NCBI GenBank assembly: GCA_944324185.1 | Contig: CALUVI010000008.1 | Location: 1 to 57,169, forward strand | DNA length: 57,169 nucleotides | Direction: 5' to 3' | Origin: Candidatus Gastranaerophilales bacterium | GTDB taxonomy: Bacteria > Cyanobacteriota > Vampirovibrionia > Gastranaerophilales > Gastranaerophilaceae | Shown here: piece by piece, positions 41,413 through 50,737 of the stretch | Numbering within the stretch: position 1 is the stretch's first letter | How the letters are laid out: each line of letters starts with the position of its first letter | Position numbers and translations under genes: made by a program | Notes under the pieces: generated by a model | The model's input: only the letters and a program-made list of their open reading frames with translations | What the model was told of the DNA's origin: nothing | Databases searched by the model: none

Positions 41413-41997
41413 CTAATGCAGAAATCGGATGTATGTATAGGCGTTAAAATCCAGTGACCCGAAAATCACCTTTACAAAACTTTCATTATACGGCAGAAGC
41501 CTTACAAAATCAATATGTTCTTCGTCGTAATCATCTTCTGTTTTATATGCCCTGACTTTTCCTTCAAGAGCATGCGACTGATAAAACAAAAGATATACCT
41601 CCTCGTTTTCATCTTTTTCCGCCATAACTTTATAATATCCTTTTTCAAGAACTTTGCTGCCTATTATAAGATTAACCGGCACATTTAAAAGCATTCCGTC
41701 TTCATTCTTTGTAAGAGGAGTTATATCCGTAATATCGCTGTCGGGACTTAGTTCAGGATAAAGACTTTCACCGCCGCCGCTTATTTTCTTAATAAGCTTT
41801 TTGCGTTTTTTTGCTTCTTTTTTCTTTTTATTACCCTCAAGCGCATTTATTGCCTCTTCAAACTCCTTGTTTGTAACAGATTTCTGCCCGTCCCAAGCTC
41901 TGTCCACTCCGGAAAACTCATCCCAGCTGTCCTCTGCGAAACTCCCTGATGAAAATATCAAAAATGATAAAATAATAAACAAAAAAGGCTTCTTCAT
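41413..41997 (-). CDS. Secreted protein of unknown function
   Basis: A signal peptide (KKPFLFIILSFLIFSSGSFA) precedes a lysine-rich stretch (ALEGNKKKKEAKKRKKLIKKI) and a beta-rich C-terminal half (LLNVPVNLIIGSKVLEKGYYKVMAEKDENEEVYLLFYQSH). 194 aa in total. No domain is recognised. No Shine-Dalgarno stands before the ATG, but TAATAT lies 5 nt upstream, close to the leaderless geometry. Confidence 0.65.
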   Translation of the reverse strand: MKKPFLFIILSFLIFSSGSFAEDSWDEFSGVDRAWDGQKSVTNKEFEEAINALEGNKKKKEAKKRKKLIKKISGGGESLYPELSPDSDITDITPLTKNEDGMLLNVPVNLIIGSKVLEKGYYKVMAEKDENEEVYLLFYQSHALEGKVRAYKTEDDYDEEHIDFVRLLPYNESFVKVIFGSLDFNAYTYIRFLH

Positions 41998-42105
41998 ACT
42001 TTATATTATTTAACAAAAATCTTTATAAAGTAAACCGTTTTTATTAAAACTTTTATTTTTCGAATATATAATGTATAATAAATATTGTAATAACGAGAGA
42101 GCTAA

Positions 42106-43767
42106 ATGACTGATACTAATATAATAATTATTATAACAGCCTTCGTTGTGGCTATTGCTGCAATATACATACTGTATTCAATAATCTTATTTCAAGGCGG
42201 TTCTTCCAAAAGAGGAGACGAGCTTCAGCTCTCTACAAAAAACATACTTGATCAAGTGGAAGTTTTATTCGACAAAAAAGAATATTCGCTTGTTCAGCTT
42301 CTGGCAACAAAATATCTGGACAGAGTTCCGAGCCATGTTGATGTGAGAATTTATCTGGCTAAAGCATATTATGAAGACAAAAAATACAATCAAGCAATAA
42401 GACAGTGCTCAATTATTCTCAAGAAGAAACCCAACAGTCTGGATACAAGAAAAGTTCTCGGAAACTGTTATATAAAGAAACAAGCGCTTGGAAAAGCAAT
42501 AAAAGAATATGAATTCCTGTTTGAACACCAGAAAAACGATAAAGAAATCGTCAGAACACTTGCACAATTATACAGAGATACAGACCAGCTTTACTCGGCA
42601 ATAAATGCTTATGAAGTATTATCAGATTTATTAGATCTGGAAGAAGATATTGCTGATGTTCAGTCCATCCTTGCGGAATTAAATGAAGAAGCACATGATT
42701 ATCCTGCAGCATTTGAAGCTTACAAAAGACGACTTGGCATTTATCCTAATGACGTTGATACAAACCGGAAACTAACGGAATTATATATCAAGATAAAAAA
42801 CTATCCCGTTGCGATTGAAACCCTGCTTTATATGCTTTCATTTGTAACAGATGCAAAAACTTTATTATGGGTTTATGAAACACTCGTTACATTATATGTT
42901 GAATCAGAGGATTATGACAAAGCTATTGAATATTCCGAAAAACTTCTTGATGTTCAGGGCTCAGACAAATTCAAGGTAAGAAATGATATTGCAACATTTA
43001 ATATAAAATTAAAACGTGTTGGAGAAGGCATTGAGATACTGGAAGATCTCGCGATGATGTCTCAAAATGGTTTTGATGTAACCCTAGAACTTGCTGATGC
43101 ATACATTCAACAAAAGAATTATGACAAAGCGCTTGAAAAATACACTCTTCTTATGGACAAAGCAACTCAGAGAGAAGCAAAAACCGTTAATCTTCTTTTA
43201 TGCGAACTGTATATAAAATGGGCTATGGATATGGCTGAGCAGGGAAAATTTGATGAGTCTTACGAAAACCTTAAAAACGCAACCCAGTATAATGCAATCA
43301 ATCCGGAGATTTATTACAATGTTGCAAAAAATAATTACACACAAAAAAACTTTACTTCCTGTGTAGAAGCTGTCAATAAAGCTATAGAATATGATAAACA
43401 GAATGATTATAAGGCAAAATATCTGCTCTTGCTCTCAGAAGCACATCATCAACTCGGAAATTTCTTTGAAGAGAAGAAAGCTCTCACAGACCTGTTGAAA
43501 TTTGATGAAAAAAATCCTCATGGACTTTACAGGGTAGGACTTATGTATGCTGCACAGCATGATTTCAAAAATGCCGAAGAAGCATTCAAAAAAGCAATCA
43601 TGTACAATCCTGAACTTATTCAGGCAAAATACAATCTTGCTCTTTTGTATGAAAATAATAACAGAGATAAAGCCAAAGAACTTTATATGGAAGTTCTTGA
43701 ACAGGATCCTTCTTTTGAAGAGGCAAAAAACGCCCTTGCCGATTTATCTACATCAGACTTCTTTTAA
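42106..43767 (+). CDS. Membrane-anchored TPR protein
   Basis: The 553-aa protein has one N-terminal membrane helix (IIIITAFVVAIAAIYILYSIILF, residues 5-27) and then tetratricopeptide repeats to the end. Clear examples are VDVRIYLAKAYYEDKKYNQAIRQCSII, LDTRKVLGNCYIKKQALGKAIKEYEFL, and PELIQAKYNLALLYENNNRDKAKELYMEVLEQDP. At least ten repeats can be counted. Such proteins are scaffolds for protein complexes at the membrane. GAGAGAG precedes the ATG, with TATAAT further up. The stop overlaps that of a small convergent gene. Confidence 0.82.
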   Translation: MTDTNIIIIITAFVVAIAAIYILYSIILFQGGSSKRGDELQLSTKNILDQVEVLFDKKEYSLVQLLATKYLDRVPSHVDVRIYLAKAYYEDKKYNQAIRQCSIILKKKPNSLDTRKVLGNCYIKKQALGKAIKEYEFLFEHQKNDKEIVRTLAQLYRDTDQLYSAINAYEVLSDLLDLEEDIADVQSILAELNEEAHDYPAAFEAYKRRLGIYPNDVDTNRKLTELYIKIKNYPVAIETLLYMLSFVTDAKTLLWVYETLVTLYVESEDYDKAIEYSEKLLDVQGSDKFKVRNDIATFNIKLKRVGEGIEILEDLAMMSQNGFDVTLELADAYIQQKNYDKALEKYTLLMDKATQREAKTVNLLLCELYIKWAMDMAEQGKFDESYENLKNATQYNAINPEIYYNVAKNNYTQKNFTSCVEAVNKAIEYDKQNDYKAKYLLLLSEAHHQLGNFFEEKKALTDLLKFDEKNPHGLYRVGLMYAAQHDFKNAEEAFKKAIMYNPELIQAKYNLALLYENNNRDKAKELYMEVLEQDPSFEEAKNALADLSTSDFF

Positions 43768-43934
43768 ATCGGATCCTCCGGAATATATATTACAGTATCG
43801 CTGAGATAATCACGTGCGTCTTCTGCTGTAGAAAACCTCGGTACAAGTCTTTGATAGTCCTGTATAACTGATAAAATGTCGTCCGTTGACATTTTAATTA
43901 ATCTTCTGCCGCCTGATTCAATAATTCTTGCCAT
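43764..43934 (-). CDS. Small protein of unknown function (56 aa)
   Basis: On the minus strand an ATG preceded by GCGGGAAG opens a frame of 56 residues that begins MARIIESGGRRLIKMSTDDI and ends DYLSDTVIYIPEDPI. The sequence is protein-like, with a helix (DDILSVIQDYQRLV) and an acidic end. The stop codon overlaps the TPR gene's stop by 3 nt, a tight convergent packing. It does not resemble any family I know. Confidence 0.65.
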   Translation of the reverse strand: MARIIESGGRRLIKMSTDDILSVIQDYQRLVPRFSTAEDARDYLSDTVIYIPEDPI

Positions 43935-43996
43935 TCTTCCCGCCTTTTTAATTTACAATTGTATTAACGGAAAAAATTTCTTAAACTTTAGTAAAA

Positions 43997-44530
43997 TCAA
44001 ACATTTGCGTTAGGAAAAACCTCTCCACTTTGAATATAAATCTCAAACTCTTCACAAATATTAACACTGGCAGCCGTTATTATGTACCCGTCAAAGTGAA
44101 TTTTTTTAAATTTCTGCGCCGGTTTTCCGAGCTTATATTCCGCTTCGTATTTCGTCCACTCGTTATAAAACTCTTCTAATGTCTTACACTTGAAACCCAT
44201 ACGCTCTGAAATATCTTCAAAAGCTCTGATTTTAATTTTTTCGATATCCACACCGCAATCATAATCCGAAAATGCCAGCACTATAAAATCTCCGCTGTGA
44301 CTTATACTGAAAAACTTCTGCCTGTTCTTCAAGAAAGGTTTTTTCCCGAAAAAAACAATCTCCCTGTCATCAATTCCGTAAAAATCCCTTAAAATTCTGT
44401 CTGTCATTAAATAAGAAAGGCAGTGTTCATTCCATTTTTTAAGATTAGAAATTTCTTTTTTTTGAAACTCTTTTAAAAGCTCTTTATGAACATTATCCGC
44501 ATCTACAATTTCAAATACAAAAATATCCAT
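43997..44530 (-). CDS. 4'-phosphopantetheinyl transferase (Sfp-like)
   Basis: The enzyme attaches phosphopantetheine from CoA to carrier proteins. Family motifs are visible: FFSISHSGDFIVLAFSD (SxSHS), CGVDIEKI (the Mg-binding G-V-D-x-E) and FYNEWTKYEAEYKLG (W-T-x-K/Y-E-A). With 177 aa it is shorter than Sfp, but all motifs are kept. It begins one base after the rnc stop. The substrate could be acyl carrier protein or a peptide/polyketide synthase; the window contains none of these. Confidence 0.85.
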   Translation of the reverse strand: MDIFVFEIVDADNVHKELLKEFQKKEISNLKKWNEHCLSYLMTDRILRDFYGIDDREIVFFGKKPFLKNRQKFFSISHSGDFIVLAFSDYDCGVDIEKIKIRAFEDISERMGFKCKTLEEFYNEWTKYEAEYKLGKPAQKFKKIHFDGYIITAASVNICEEFEIYIQSGEVFPNANV

Positions 44531-44531
44531 T

Positions 44532-45206
44532 CTACTCTTCTATCACCCCCAGAGCTTTACAGGCTTCGTAAGCGCAATTTTGCTGGGCTTCTTTTTTGGT
44601 CTTGCCTTCTGCTTTTGCAATAATCCTGCCCTGCCACTCAACCTCAATCTCAAATACAGGCTTATGTGCAGGACCTTTTGTTCTTATGGTTCTGTATACA
44701 GGAAGTGTTTTATCAATTCCCTGAGTATACTGCTGCAAAATATCTTTTGCATTATATTTAACAAAATGCTTATCAACATCATCGGCGTAAATCATCACAT
44801 AATCTTTGATGAATTTTTCAATCTTTTCAGCCTGACCGCTAAGATAATATGCCCCCAAAACTGCTTCCGTTGCGCATGCAAGATTAGATTCGCGCTTTCT
44901 CCCGCCCTGCTTTTCCTCTGCAGGACCGAGAATAATTTCCTTATCAATTCCGATTTGTATGGCAGCCTTTGCAAGAATTGCGTCGGATACAAGTATTGAA
45001 CGGATTTTGGAAAGCTCACCCTCGGGAGATTCAGGATAAGTTTCGTACAAGAGTTTTGACGTAAACAACTTCAAAACAGAATCCCCGAAAAACTCCAGCC
45101 TTTCATAGTTTTCAAGCGGGCTTAATTCGTTCTCGCTTGTGTAAGAAGGGTGCGTAAGCGCCTGCTCTACAAGTTCGTTTCTTTTTCCGAATACATCCTC
45201 TAGCAT
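44532..45206 (-). CDS. rnc: Ribonuclease III
   Basis: RNase III cleaves double-stranded RNA in rRNA and mRNA processing. The signature NYERLEFFGDSVLKL (33-47) contains the catalytic Glu38 and Asp42. The second acidic site is in ACATEAVLGAYYLSG. The C-terminal dsRNA-binding domain (about 153-220) ends KTKKEAQQNCAYEACKAL. Length 224 aa is normal. Its start overlaps the cdsA end by 7 nt, with AGAGGAA as Shine-Dalgarno. Confidence 0.96.
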   Translation of the reverse strand: MLEDVFGKRNELVEQALTHPSYTSENELSPLENYERLEFFGDSVLKLFTSKLLYETYPESPEGELSKIRSILVSDAILAKAAIQIGIDKEIILGPAEEKQGGRKRESNLACATEAVLGAYYLSGQAEKIEKFIKDYVMIYADDVDKHFVKYNAKDILQQYTQGIDKTLPVYRTIRTKGPAHKPVFEIEVEWQGRIIAKAEGKTKKEAQQNCAYEACKALGVIEE

Positions 45207-46069
45207 GGGAATATTCCTCTGAATAAATCAAAGAAATTGTTTACCACAAAGAAATATAAATAATAATGCAGAACCGGAATCGTTAAAATATAGCTGTCAG
45301 TTCTGTCTAAGAATCCGCCGTGTCCCGGAAGAAGGTTGCTTGAATCCTTAACTCCTGCATCGCGCTTAATCATTGATTCACAAAGGTCGCCAATCTGAGC
45401 AAATCCTGCAATCAAAAGCCCGATAATTATGCTGTGATACCATGGAATTTGTATTACAGGTCCAAATATCATACAGAAAATCATACAGGTTAAAGTCCCG
45501 CCGATAGAGCCTTCTACAGTCTTGTTCGGGCTGATAACTTTTGATAATTTGTGTTTTCCAAACCTTAATCCGGCATAATAGCAGAAAGTATCGGTTAAAA
45601 TTACCGCAAACAGTAAGAATAAAGCATAACACGCGCCCTGATAAGTCACGTTGTATTTAATTATTCCGGAATATGCAGGCAGGCTGCCTAAATCCCTTAA
45701 AAATAAAAGATGAAGCGGAAACCAGCCGCAATAAACAAATCCGAGAATTGTTGTAGCTACATTTGCAATATAAGGCTGCTTACCTTTAAACAGTACTGAC
45801 ATAAATGCCATTATAGAACAGGCTGAAAACGCTAACGCCACAAGGTCAAACCTGTTAAAGTACGCAAGCGCCGCAAAAATTAAGCTTGAAAGTATAATTA
45901 TTTTGAAACTCGGCAAAAACCCTTTATGCTTCAAAATAAACGTATACTCCCTTGCTGCCAGCACTACTATTGTCAATACCAGAGCTACCAGATACAACCC
46001 GCCCGCAAGTATTGCAAACAAAGCGGCGAATCCGAAGACAAGCCCCGTAAGCAGTCTTTTATTCTTCAT
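45200..46069 (-). CDS. cdsA: Phosphatidate cytidylyltransferase
   Basis: CdsA makes CDP-diacylglycerol, the branch point of phospholipid synthesis, in the inner membrane. The 289-aa protein has about eight hydrophobic segments and the family signature SMIKRDAGVKDSSNLLPGHGG, then FLDRTDS near the C-terminus. SPNKTVEGSIGG is the second conserved stretch. The ATG overlaps the frr stop (TAATG). In many bacteria uppS stands between frr and cdsA; here it is absent. Confidence 0.95.
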   Translation of the reverse strand: MKNKRLLTGLVFGFAALFAILAGGLYLVALVLTIVVLAAREYTFILKHKGFLPSFKIIILSSLIFAALAYFNRFDLVALAFSACSIMAFMSVLFKGKQPYIANVATTILGFVYCGWFPLHLLFLRDLGSLPAYSGIIKYNVTYQGACYALFLLFAVILTDTFCYYAGLRFGKHKLSKVISPNKTVEGSIGGTLTCMIFCMIFGPVIQIPWYHSIIIGLLIAGFAQIGDLCESMIKRDAGVKDSSNLLPGHGGFLDRTDSYILTIPVLHYYLYFFVVNNFFDLFRGIFPC

Positions 46070-46635
46070 TATACAGTCATAACCTCTTTTTCTTTTTCCG
46101 CTACAAGCGAATCAATTATCCCTACATATTTATCAGTCAGTTTCTGAATCTTATCCTGATTATCTTTTACAGCATCTTCAGGCATATTTTCTTCTTTTTC
46201 AATCTTCTTCAAAGAATCAACCATATCGCGTCTTACGTTTCTTACCGCAACTTTAGCATCTTCGCCGTATTTTTTAACTTCTTTTGCAGTTTCTCTTCTT
46301 CTCTCTTCTGTCAGAGGCGGGAAGTTTAATCTGACGCAAGTTCCGTCATTATTAGGCGCAACCCCGAGTTCTGCCTTTATAATAGCTTTTTCCAATTCTT
46401 TCATAATACTTTTATCGAAAGGAGTGATTACAAGTGTAGTACCTTCGCTTACACTAACCTGAGCCATCTGCCTGATTGGAGTCGGAGCTCCGTAGTATTC
46501 AACAATAACCTTATCTAAAATACCCGGATTGGCACGCCCCGTACGAACAGACGAAAATTCTTTCTTCATCTGGGCTACAGCCTTTTCCATCTTTTCTTCA
46601 CCAAATAAATACATCTCATCAAGAGCTTCTGACAT
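46069..46635 (-). CDS. frr: Ribosome recycling factor
   Basis: RRF splits the post-termination ribosome together with EF-G. The 188-aa protein has the conserved EFSSVRTGRANPGILD, YYGAPTPIRQMAQV, and RLNFPPLTEERRRETAKEVKKYGEDAKVAVRNVRRD. AGGAG precedes the ATG. It lies 23 nt after pyrH, as is usual. Confidence 0.96.
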   Translation of the reverse strand: MSEALDEMYLFGEEKMEKAVAQMKKEFSSVRTGRANPGILDKVIVEYYGAPTPIRQMAQVSVSEGTTLVITPFDKSIMKELEKAIIKAELGVAPNNDGTCVRLNFPPLTEERRRETAKEVKKYGEDAKVAVRNVRRDMVDSLKKIEKEENMPEDAVKDNQDKIQKLTDKYVGIIDSLVAEKEKEVMTV

Positions 46636-46658
46636 AATTTTCTCCTTTATAAAAAATA

Positions 46659-47375
46659 TTAACTTACGTACGTCCCGACGGCTTCGCCGTTCATAATTCT
46701 TGCTAAACTTCCTTTTGCTTTAAAATCAAATACAATAATCGGAATTTTGTTCTGCTTGCATAAAGCGCAGGCAGATGTATCCATAATCTTTAATTCGTTT
46801 TTGATTATGTCGTCATAAGACATTTTGTCAATTTTTTTAGCCTCCGGATTTGTTTTAGGATCATCACTGTAAACCCCGTCGACTCCGTTTTTCGCCATAA
46901 GCATTGCTTCAGCGTTAATCTCGGAAGCCCTTAGAGCAGCAGCAGTATCTGTTGTAAAGAACGGATTACCTGTACCTGCCGCAAAAATTACAACTCTTCC
47001 TTTTTCTAAGTGTCTGATTGCTCTATGCCTTACATAAGGCTCGGCAATCTGGTTCATATCAATAGCTGTCTGAACCCTGCATTCCACATCAATTTTCTTA
47101 AGCGCGCATTGAAGAACTACGGCGTTCATAACAGTAGCGAGCATGCCGACATAATCACCGGAAGCCTGATCCATACCCAGCTGTGCACTGTTTTTCATCC
47201 CGCGGAAAATATTCCCGCCGCCGACTACGACAGCAACCTGAGCGCCCTGTTCATATATGGATTTAATCTCCTGAGATATCATCTCGACAGGCTCATAATC
47301 AATCCCGAACTGCTGGTTTCCGAGCAGTGCTTCTCCGCTAATCTTCAATAACACACGTTTATATTTTGTAACCAT
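46659..47375 (-). CDS. pyrH: Uridylate kinase
   Basis: PyrH phosphorylates UMP to UDP in the cytoplasm. The 238-aa protein starts [20 protein letters not shown]. It contains [12 protein letters not shown] and [23 protein letters not shown], hallmarks of the family, and ends in [15 protein letters not shown] stands before the ATG. It is the first visible gene of the pyrH-frr-cdsA-rnc run; the rpsB-tsf genes that often precede it are not here. Confidence 0.96.
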   Translation of the reverse strand: MVTKYKRVLLKISGEALLGNQQFGIDYEPVEMISQEIKSIYEQGAQVAVVVGGGNIFRGMKNSAQLGMDQASGDYVGMLATVMNAVVLQCALKKIDVECRVQTAIDMNQIAEPYVRHRAIRHLEKGRVVIFAAGTGNPFFTTDTAAALRASEINAEAMLMAKNGVDGVYSDDPKTNPEAKKIDKMSYDDIIKNELKIMDTSACALCKQNKIPIIVFDFKAKGSLARIMNGEAVGTYVS

Positions 47376-47727
47376 TAGTAACCTCTCGTTGTATTAATAG
47401 TATTCAAAAATGGAATAAAAGTAAAGGGGGGGGGGAGGGGTAAATATATTCGAGGTGGCAGGTAAGTGTAGTAGTGTGGACCTTGCTCCACAAGAAATGT
47501 CGGTCGGGCTTTAGTAAATAGTTTGGGCTTTAGCCTGACAAAAACTTACGCAATATTTGTGGAGCAAGCCCCGCACTACAAATTTACTGTCATTCTGAAC
47601 CAGATAACAATTAACGGGTGAAGAATCCCTTTATTATTTCCTTTACTACTCCCGTAATAAGAATCGTATATCAGAATTTCTTTGACATTAACTTAATCGC
47701 ATATTTTCATGTAAGTTAAATTTGTGT
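47376..47727. other. Intergenic stretch with repeat unit and REPIN
   Basis: This stretch separates the divergent pyrH and methionine gamma-lyase genes. A long G run at 47425-47440 leads into one TAAATATATT unit of the array family (47441). A REPIN follows. GGGCTTTAGCCTGAC at 47524 is a further short element seen in similar form near 34212. At 47588-47635 is CATTCTGAACCAG ... GGTGAAGAATCCC, a degenerate intergenic repeat. No gene is evident. Confidence 0.6.
47470..47580. repeat. REPIN-like element, copy 4 (diverged)
   Basis: The left end 47470-47492 and the right end 47558-47580 still pair over most of 23 nt but carry several substitutions (GGACC on the left, CCCCGC on the right). The centre of 65 nt is the longest of the set. 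Confidence 0.75.
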
Positions 47728-47757
47728 TTGACACGTCTGATTATTTATTTTTATAAT
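47728..47757 (+). promoter_or_regulatory. Consensus sigma-70 promoter
   Basis: Perfect TTGACA (47728-47733) and TATAAT (47752-47757) are 18 nt apart, upstream of the methionine gamma-lyase gene. Confidence 0.85.
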
Positions 47758-47774
47758 GGCTCAGAGGGAAAAGT

Positions 47775-48998
47775 ATGTTGTACGATTTTAAATTAGCCGA
47801 AAAAAAGTTAGAAAAAGAATTTGAACTAATAAATGACATAAGAGATTATAACCAGAGAAAAGTTTTAAAAGCTTTTTACGATAATCATGTTGCGCCTGAA
47901 CATTTTTATACCGTGTCAGGATACGGGCATGATGATTTGGGGCGCGAAGTTCTGGACAAAGTCTTTGCGCAGGTTTTCAAAGCGGAAAAAGCTCTTGTAA
48001 GAATACATTTTGCCTCCGGAACACATACTCTTGCCTGCGCGCTTTTTGGAAATTTAAAATACGGGGATAAACTCCTCTCCGCAGCCGGAACGCCTTACGA
48101 TACAATGCAGGAAGTTATAGGTACAGCCGGAGATGATGAGACAAAACGCGCCTCGCTTATAGGAAACGGCATATTGTATGACGAAGTTCCGCTAAAAGAC
48201 GGGAAGGATATTGACTTTGAAAAGCTGGAGCAAATGGTTGATAAAACAACTACAATGGTTTTGATTCAGCGTTCAAAAGGATATTCTACAAGAAAATCAC
48301 TTTCTATGGAAACAATTAGCAGGATTTGTAAAGTTGTAAAAGACAAAAATCCTGATTGTATTTGTTTTGTAGACAATTGTTACGGAGAATTTGTAAATAA
48401 ACAGGAACCTTTGGAAGTAGGTGCCGATTTAATTGCAGGTTCTCTCATAAAAAATCCCGGCGGCGGAATTGTGGAAGCAGGCGGATACATCGCAGGTAAA
48501 GAGCTGCTTGTCGAACGTTCCGCAAACCGCCTGACAGCTCCGGGCATAGGTTCGGAAGGCGGTGCCATGTTTAATCAGCACAGACTGATTTTTCAGGGAC
48601 TTTTTATGGCACCTTCTGTTGTTTCAGAAGCAGTAAAGGGTGCTATTCTTGCTGCAAAAGTTTTTGAAGATATCGGATTTAATTCAAGCCCTAAATACAA
48701 TGAAGAAAGGACTGATATTATCCAGAATATAATTTTCGGAAACCCTGGACATCTGGAAGAATTTTGCCGTACTATCCAGTCACTGTCACCTGTTAACGGT
48801 TATGTAACTCCGATACCGGAATATATTCCGGGGTATGAAGATCAGGTAATAATGGCAGGCGGAACTTTTATTGAAGGCTCGACCATTGAACTTTCTGCCG
48901 ACGGTCCGATGAGAGAACCTTATGTTGCCTATATGCAGGGCGGGTTAAATTACGCACACGTTAAAATTTGTTTGGAAGAAATTGTAAAGAAGCTTTAA
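47775..48998 (+). CDS. Methionine gamma-lyase family protein (YnbB/COG4100 type)
   Basis: A PLP enzyme of the group once called aluminium-resistance proteins; members are thought to cleave C-S bonds of sulfur amino acids. The PLP lysine is Lys226 in GSLIKNPGGG, with Asp200 in CFVDNCYGEF. The N-terminal HFYTVSGYGHDDLGRE and RIHFASGTHTLACALFG are typical. Length 407 aa is normal. GAGGG precedes the ATG. A MerR regulator follows after 44 nt; in Bacillus ynbB also stands next to a MerR-family gene (glnR). Confidence 0.92.
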   Translation: MLYDFKLAEKKLEKEFELINDIRDYNQRKVLKAFYDNHVAPEHFYTVSGYGHDDLGREVLDKVFAQVFKAEKALVRIHFASGTHTLACALFGNLKYGDKLLSAAGTPYDTMQEVIGTAGDDETKRASLIGNGILYDEVPLKDGKDIDFEKLEQMVDKTTTMVLIQRSKGYSTRKSLSMETISRICKVVKDKNPDCICFVDNCYGEFVNKQEPLEVGADLIAGSLIKNPGGGIVEAGGYIAGKELLVERSANRLTAPGIGSEGGAMFNQHRLIFQGLFMAPSVVSEAVKGAILAAKVFEDIGFNSSPKYNEERTDIIQNIIFGNPGHLEEFCRTIQSLSPVNGYVTPIPEYIPGYEDQVIMAGGTFIEGSTIELSADGPMREPYVAYMQGGLNYAHVKICLEEIVKKL

Positions 48999-49042
48999 CC
49001 TTTATTATTTAGCAAAAAATCATCGCTCAAAAGGAGGAAAAT

Positions 49043-49459
49043 ATGTATACAATAAAAGAAGTTGCAGATAAGATGGATATCTCTGAACATACGCTCAGAT
49101 TCTGGGCAAAGTGCGGTTTTTTCCCTTTTGTTACAAGAAACAGAAATAATATCAGAATGTTTTCCGATGACGACTTAAACTGGGTCAGGATTGTTAAATG
49201 CCTGCGCTCCGTAGGTACGGAAAATAAACTGGTTAAAAGATACATAGATTTGTGCATTGCAGGTGATTCAACGATTGCCGAGCGTTATGAAATTATCAAA
49301 ACAACAAAAGAAAAAGCTTTAAAACAGATGGAAGAATTGAAAAACCAGCTTGAAATGCTTGATTATAAAGAAGAGCATTACAAAAACCTTATCAAACACA
49401 ATCTCCGTGACAGCTGGAATCCGATGAATCAGGTTCAACAAACGGAGTGTGCGGTTTAA
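49043..49459 (+). CDS. MerR-family transcriptional regulator
   Basis: The 138-aa protein has the N-terminal winged helix MYTIKEVADKMDISEHTLRFWAKCGFFPFVTRN with a recognisable RMFSDDDLNWV wing. A C-terminal coiled-coil dimerisation helix spans about residues 80-125 (EIIKTTKEKALKQMEELKNQLEMLDYKEEHY). There is no metal-binding Cys cluster at the C-terminus, so the ligand is probably organic or none. AGGAGG precedes the ATG. Candidate targets are the lyase upstream and the efflux operon that starts 130 nt downstream. Confidence 0.88.
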   Translation: MYTIKEVADKMDISEHTLRFWAKCGFFPFVTRNRNNIRMFSDDDLNWVRIVKCLRSVGTENKLVKRYIDLCIAGDSTIAERYEIIKTTKEKALKQMEELKNQLEMLDYKEEHYKNLIKHNLRDSWNPMNQVQQTECAV

Positions 49460-49519
49460 AGGTTTTTAATCGGAAAGTTCTGCACGGCTACTTTATTTGA
49501 TTGAAATTTATGTTATAAA

Positions 49520-49548
49520 TTGACATAATTTTTTATAAAAATTAAAAT
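49520..49548 (+). promoter_or_regulatory. Promoter of the RND efflux operon
   Basis: Perfect TTGACA (49520-49525) and TAAAAT (49543-49548) are 17 nt apart, 40 nt before the adaptor gene. Confidence 0.75.
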
Positions 49549-49588
49549 TAGTATAGATTATTCTGTTTACTTGGAATTGGAGAGAGGT

Positions 49589-50737
49589 ATGAAATTAAAA
49601 CTTACGCGTAAGCAGGTCGGAGCTATTATTTTACTTATAATTATAGTTCCTATTATTTATAATAAGGCGGCAGGATTTGTAGCCGGTGTAATTCAAAGAC
49701 GGGCTTTAAGCATGCCAAAAGAGGTTATTGTAGACAATCCTCATGTGGAAAAAGTCAATGTTTCGGCAGAAGCAACCGGAAGAGTTGAGGCTAAATATTC
49801 TATTGATGTTATAGCAAGAGTTTCCGGATTTTTGCTTAAAAAATATTTTAATGAAGGTGATTTTGTTAAAAAAGGTCAGCTTCTTTTCCAGATAGACCCG
49901 AGAGAATTCCAGTTGTCTGTAAATAATGCTATGGCAACGGTTAATCAGTATCAGGCTTTGTATACAAATGCCCAGCAGGAATTAGACAGGGCAAATGCCC
50001 TTGTCAAAGAAGATTTGATAAGCCGCTCTGACGTTGACCAGAGCCTTGCAACCAGAAACCAGAATAAGGCGCTACTGGATGCAGCAAAACAGCAGCTTGA
50101 ACTTTCGAGGGTAAATTTAAGCTATACGACTATTAAATCGCCGATTGACGGAAGAATCGGTAAGGTCAATATAACAGAAGGGAACTATGTAACGGCTTCC
50201 TCGGGCTCGCTTGTTAATGTTGCGAGCGTTTCGCCTGTTTATGTTACCTTCAGCCTTAAAACCGATGATTTTGTAAAACTCTTGAGAGCAAGCAACCGGT
50301 TTGAAGATGTTCAGGTAAAAGTTCAGTTTTCTGACGGCGACTGGTACGATGAAGTCGGCAAGATTAATTTTGTAGATAACAAAATCGACCAGAATTCAGG
50401 CTCTGTTACAATGCGTGCAACTTTTGACAACTCAAAAGGCTGGCTTGTTCCGGGCGCTTATATGAAAGTTAAACTTATTGCGCCGCAGCTTGTCGAATAT
50501 ATGACGGTTCCTCAGGCATGCACTAAAGGCGATGCAATGAGCGGGTATTATGTATGGGCTGTTGAGAACAACAAAGCTGTCAGAAAAAATATTGAAGTTT
50601 CCGATGATATTAACAACAACTGGATAGTGGAGGACGGATTAAAAATGACTGATGTAATAGTTGTATCCGGTATCCAGAATGTTTCTCAGGAAGGGCAGAA
50701 GTTAAAGACCATAACTAATCAGAGTGAAAAAGAATGA
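49589..50737 (+). CDS. RND efflux periplasmic adaptor (membrane fusion protein)
   Basis: I use the ATG at 49589 after GAGAGAGG rather than the TTG at 49571, giving 382 aa. An N-terminal membrane helix ([15 protein letters not shown]) anchors it; there is no lipobox. The lipoyl-like domain is in two halves around a helical hairpin: [30 protein letters not shown] and [23 protein letters not shown]. The hairpin (about 105-165) docks to the TolC channel. The stop overlaps the pump start (ATGA). Confidence 0.93.
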   Translation: MKLKLTRKQVGAIILLIIIVPIIYNKAAGFVAGVIQRRALSMPKEVIVDNPHVEKVNVSAEATGRVEAKYSIDVIARVSGFLLKKYFNEGDFVKKGQLLFQIDPREFQLSVNNAMATVNQYQALYTNAQQELDRANALVKEDLISRSDVDQSLATRNQNKALLDAAKQQLELSRVNLSYTTIKSPIDGRIGKVNITEGNYVTASSGSLVNVASVSPVYVTFSLKTDDFVKLLRASNRFEDVQVKVQFSDGDWYDEVGKINFVDNKIDQNSGSVTMRATFDNSKGWLVPGAYMKVKLIAPQLVEYMTVPQACTKGDAMSGYYVWAVENNKAVRKNIEVSDDINNNWIVEDGLKMTDVIVVSGIQNVSQEGQKLKTITNQSEKE

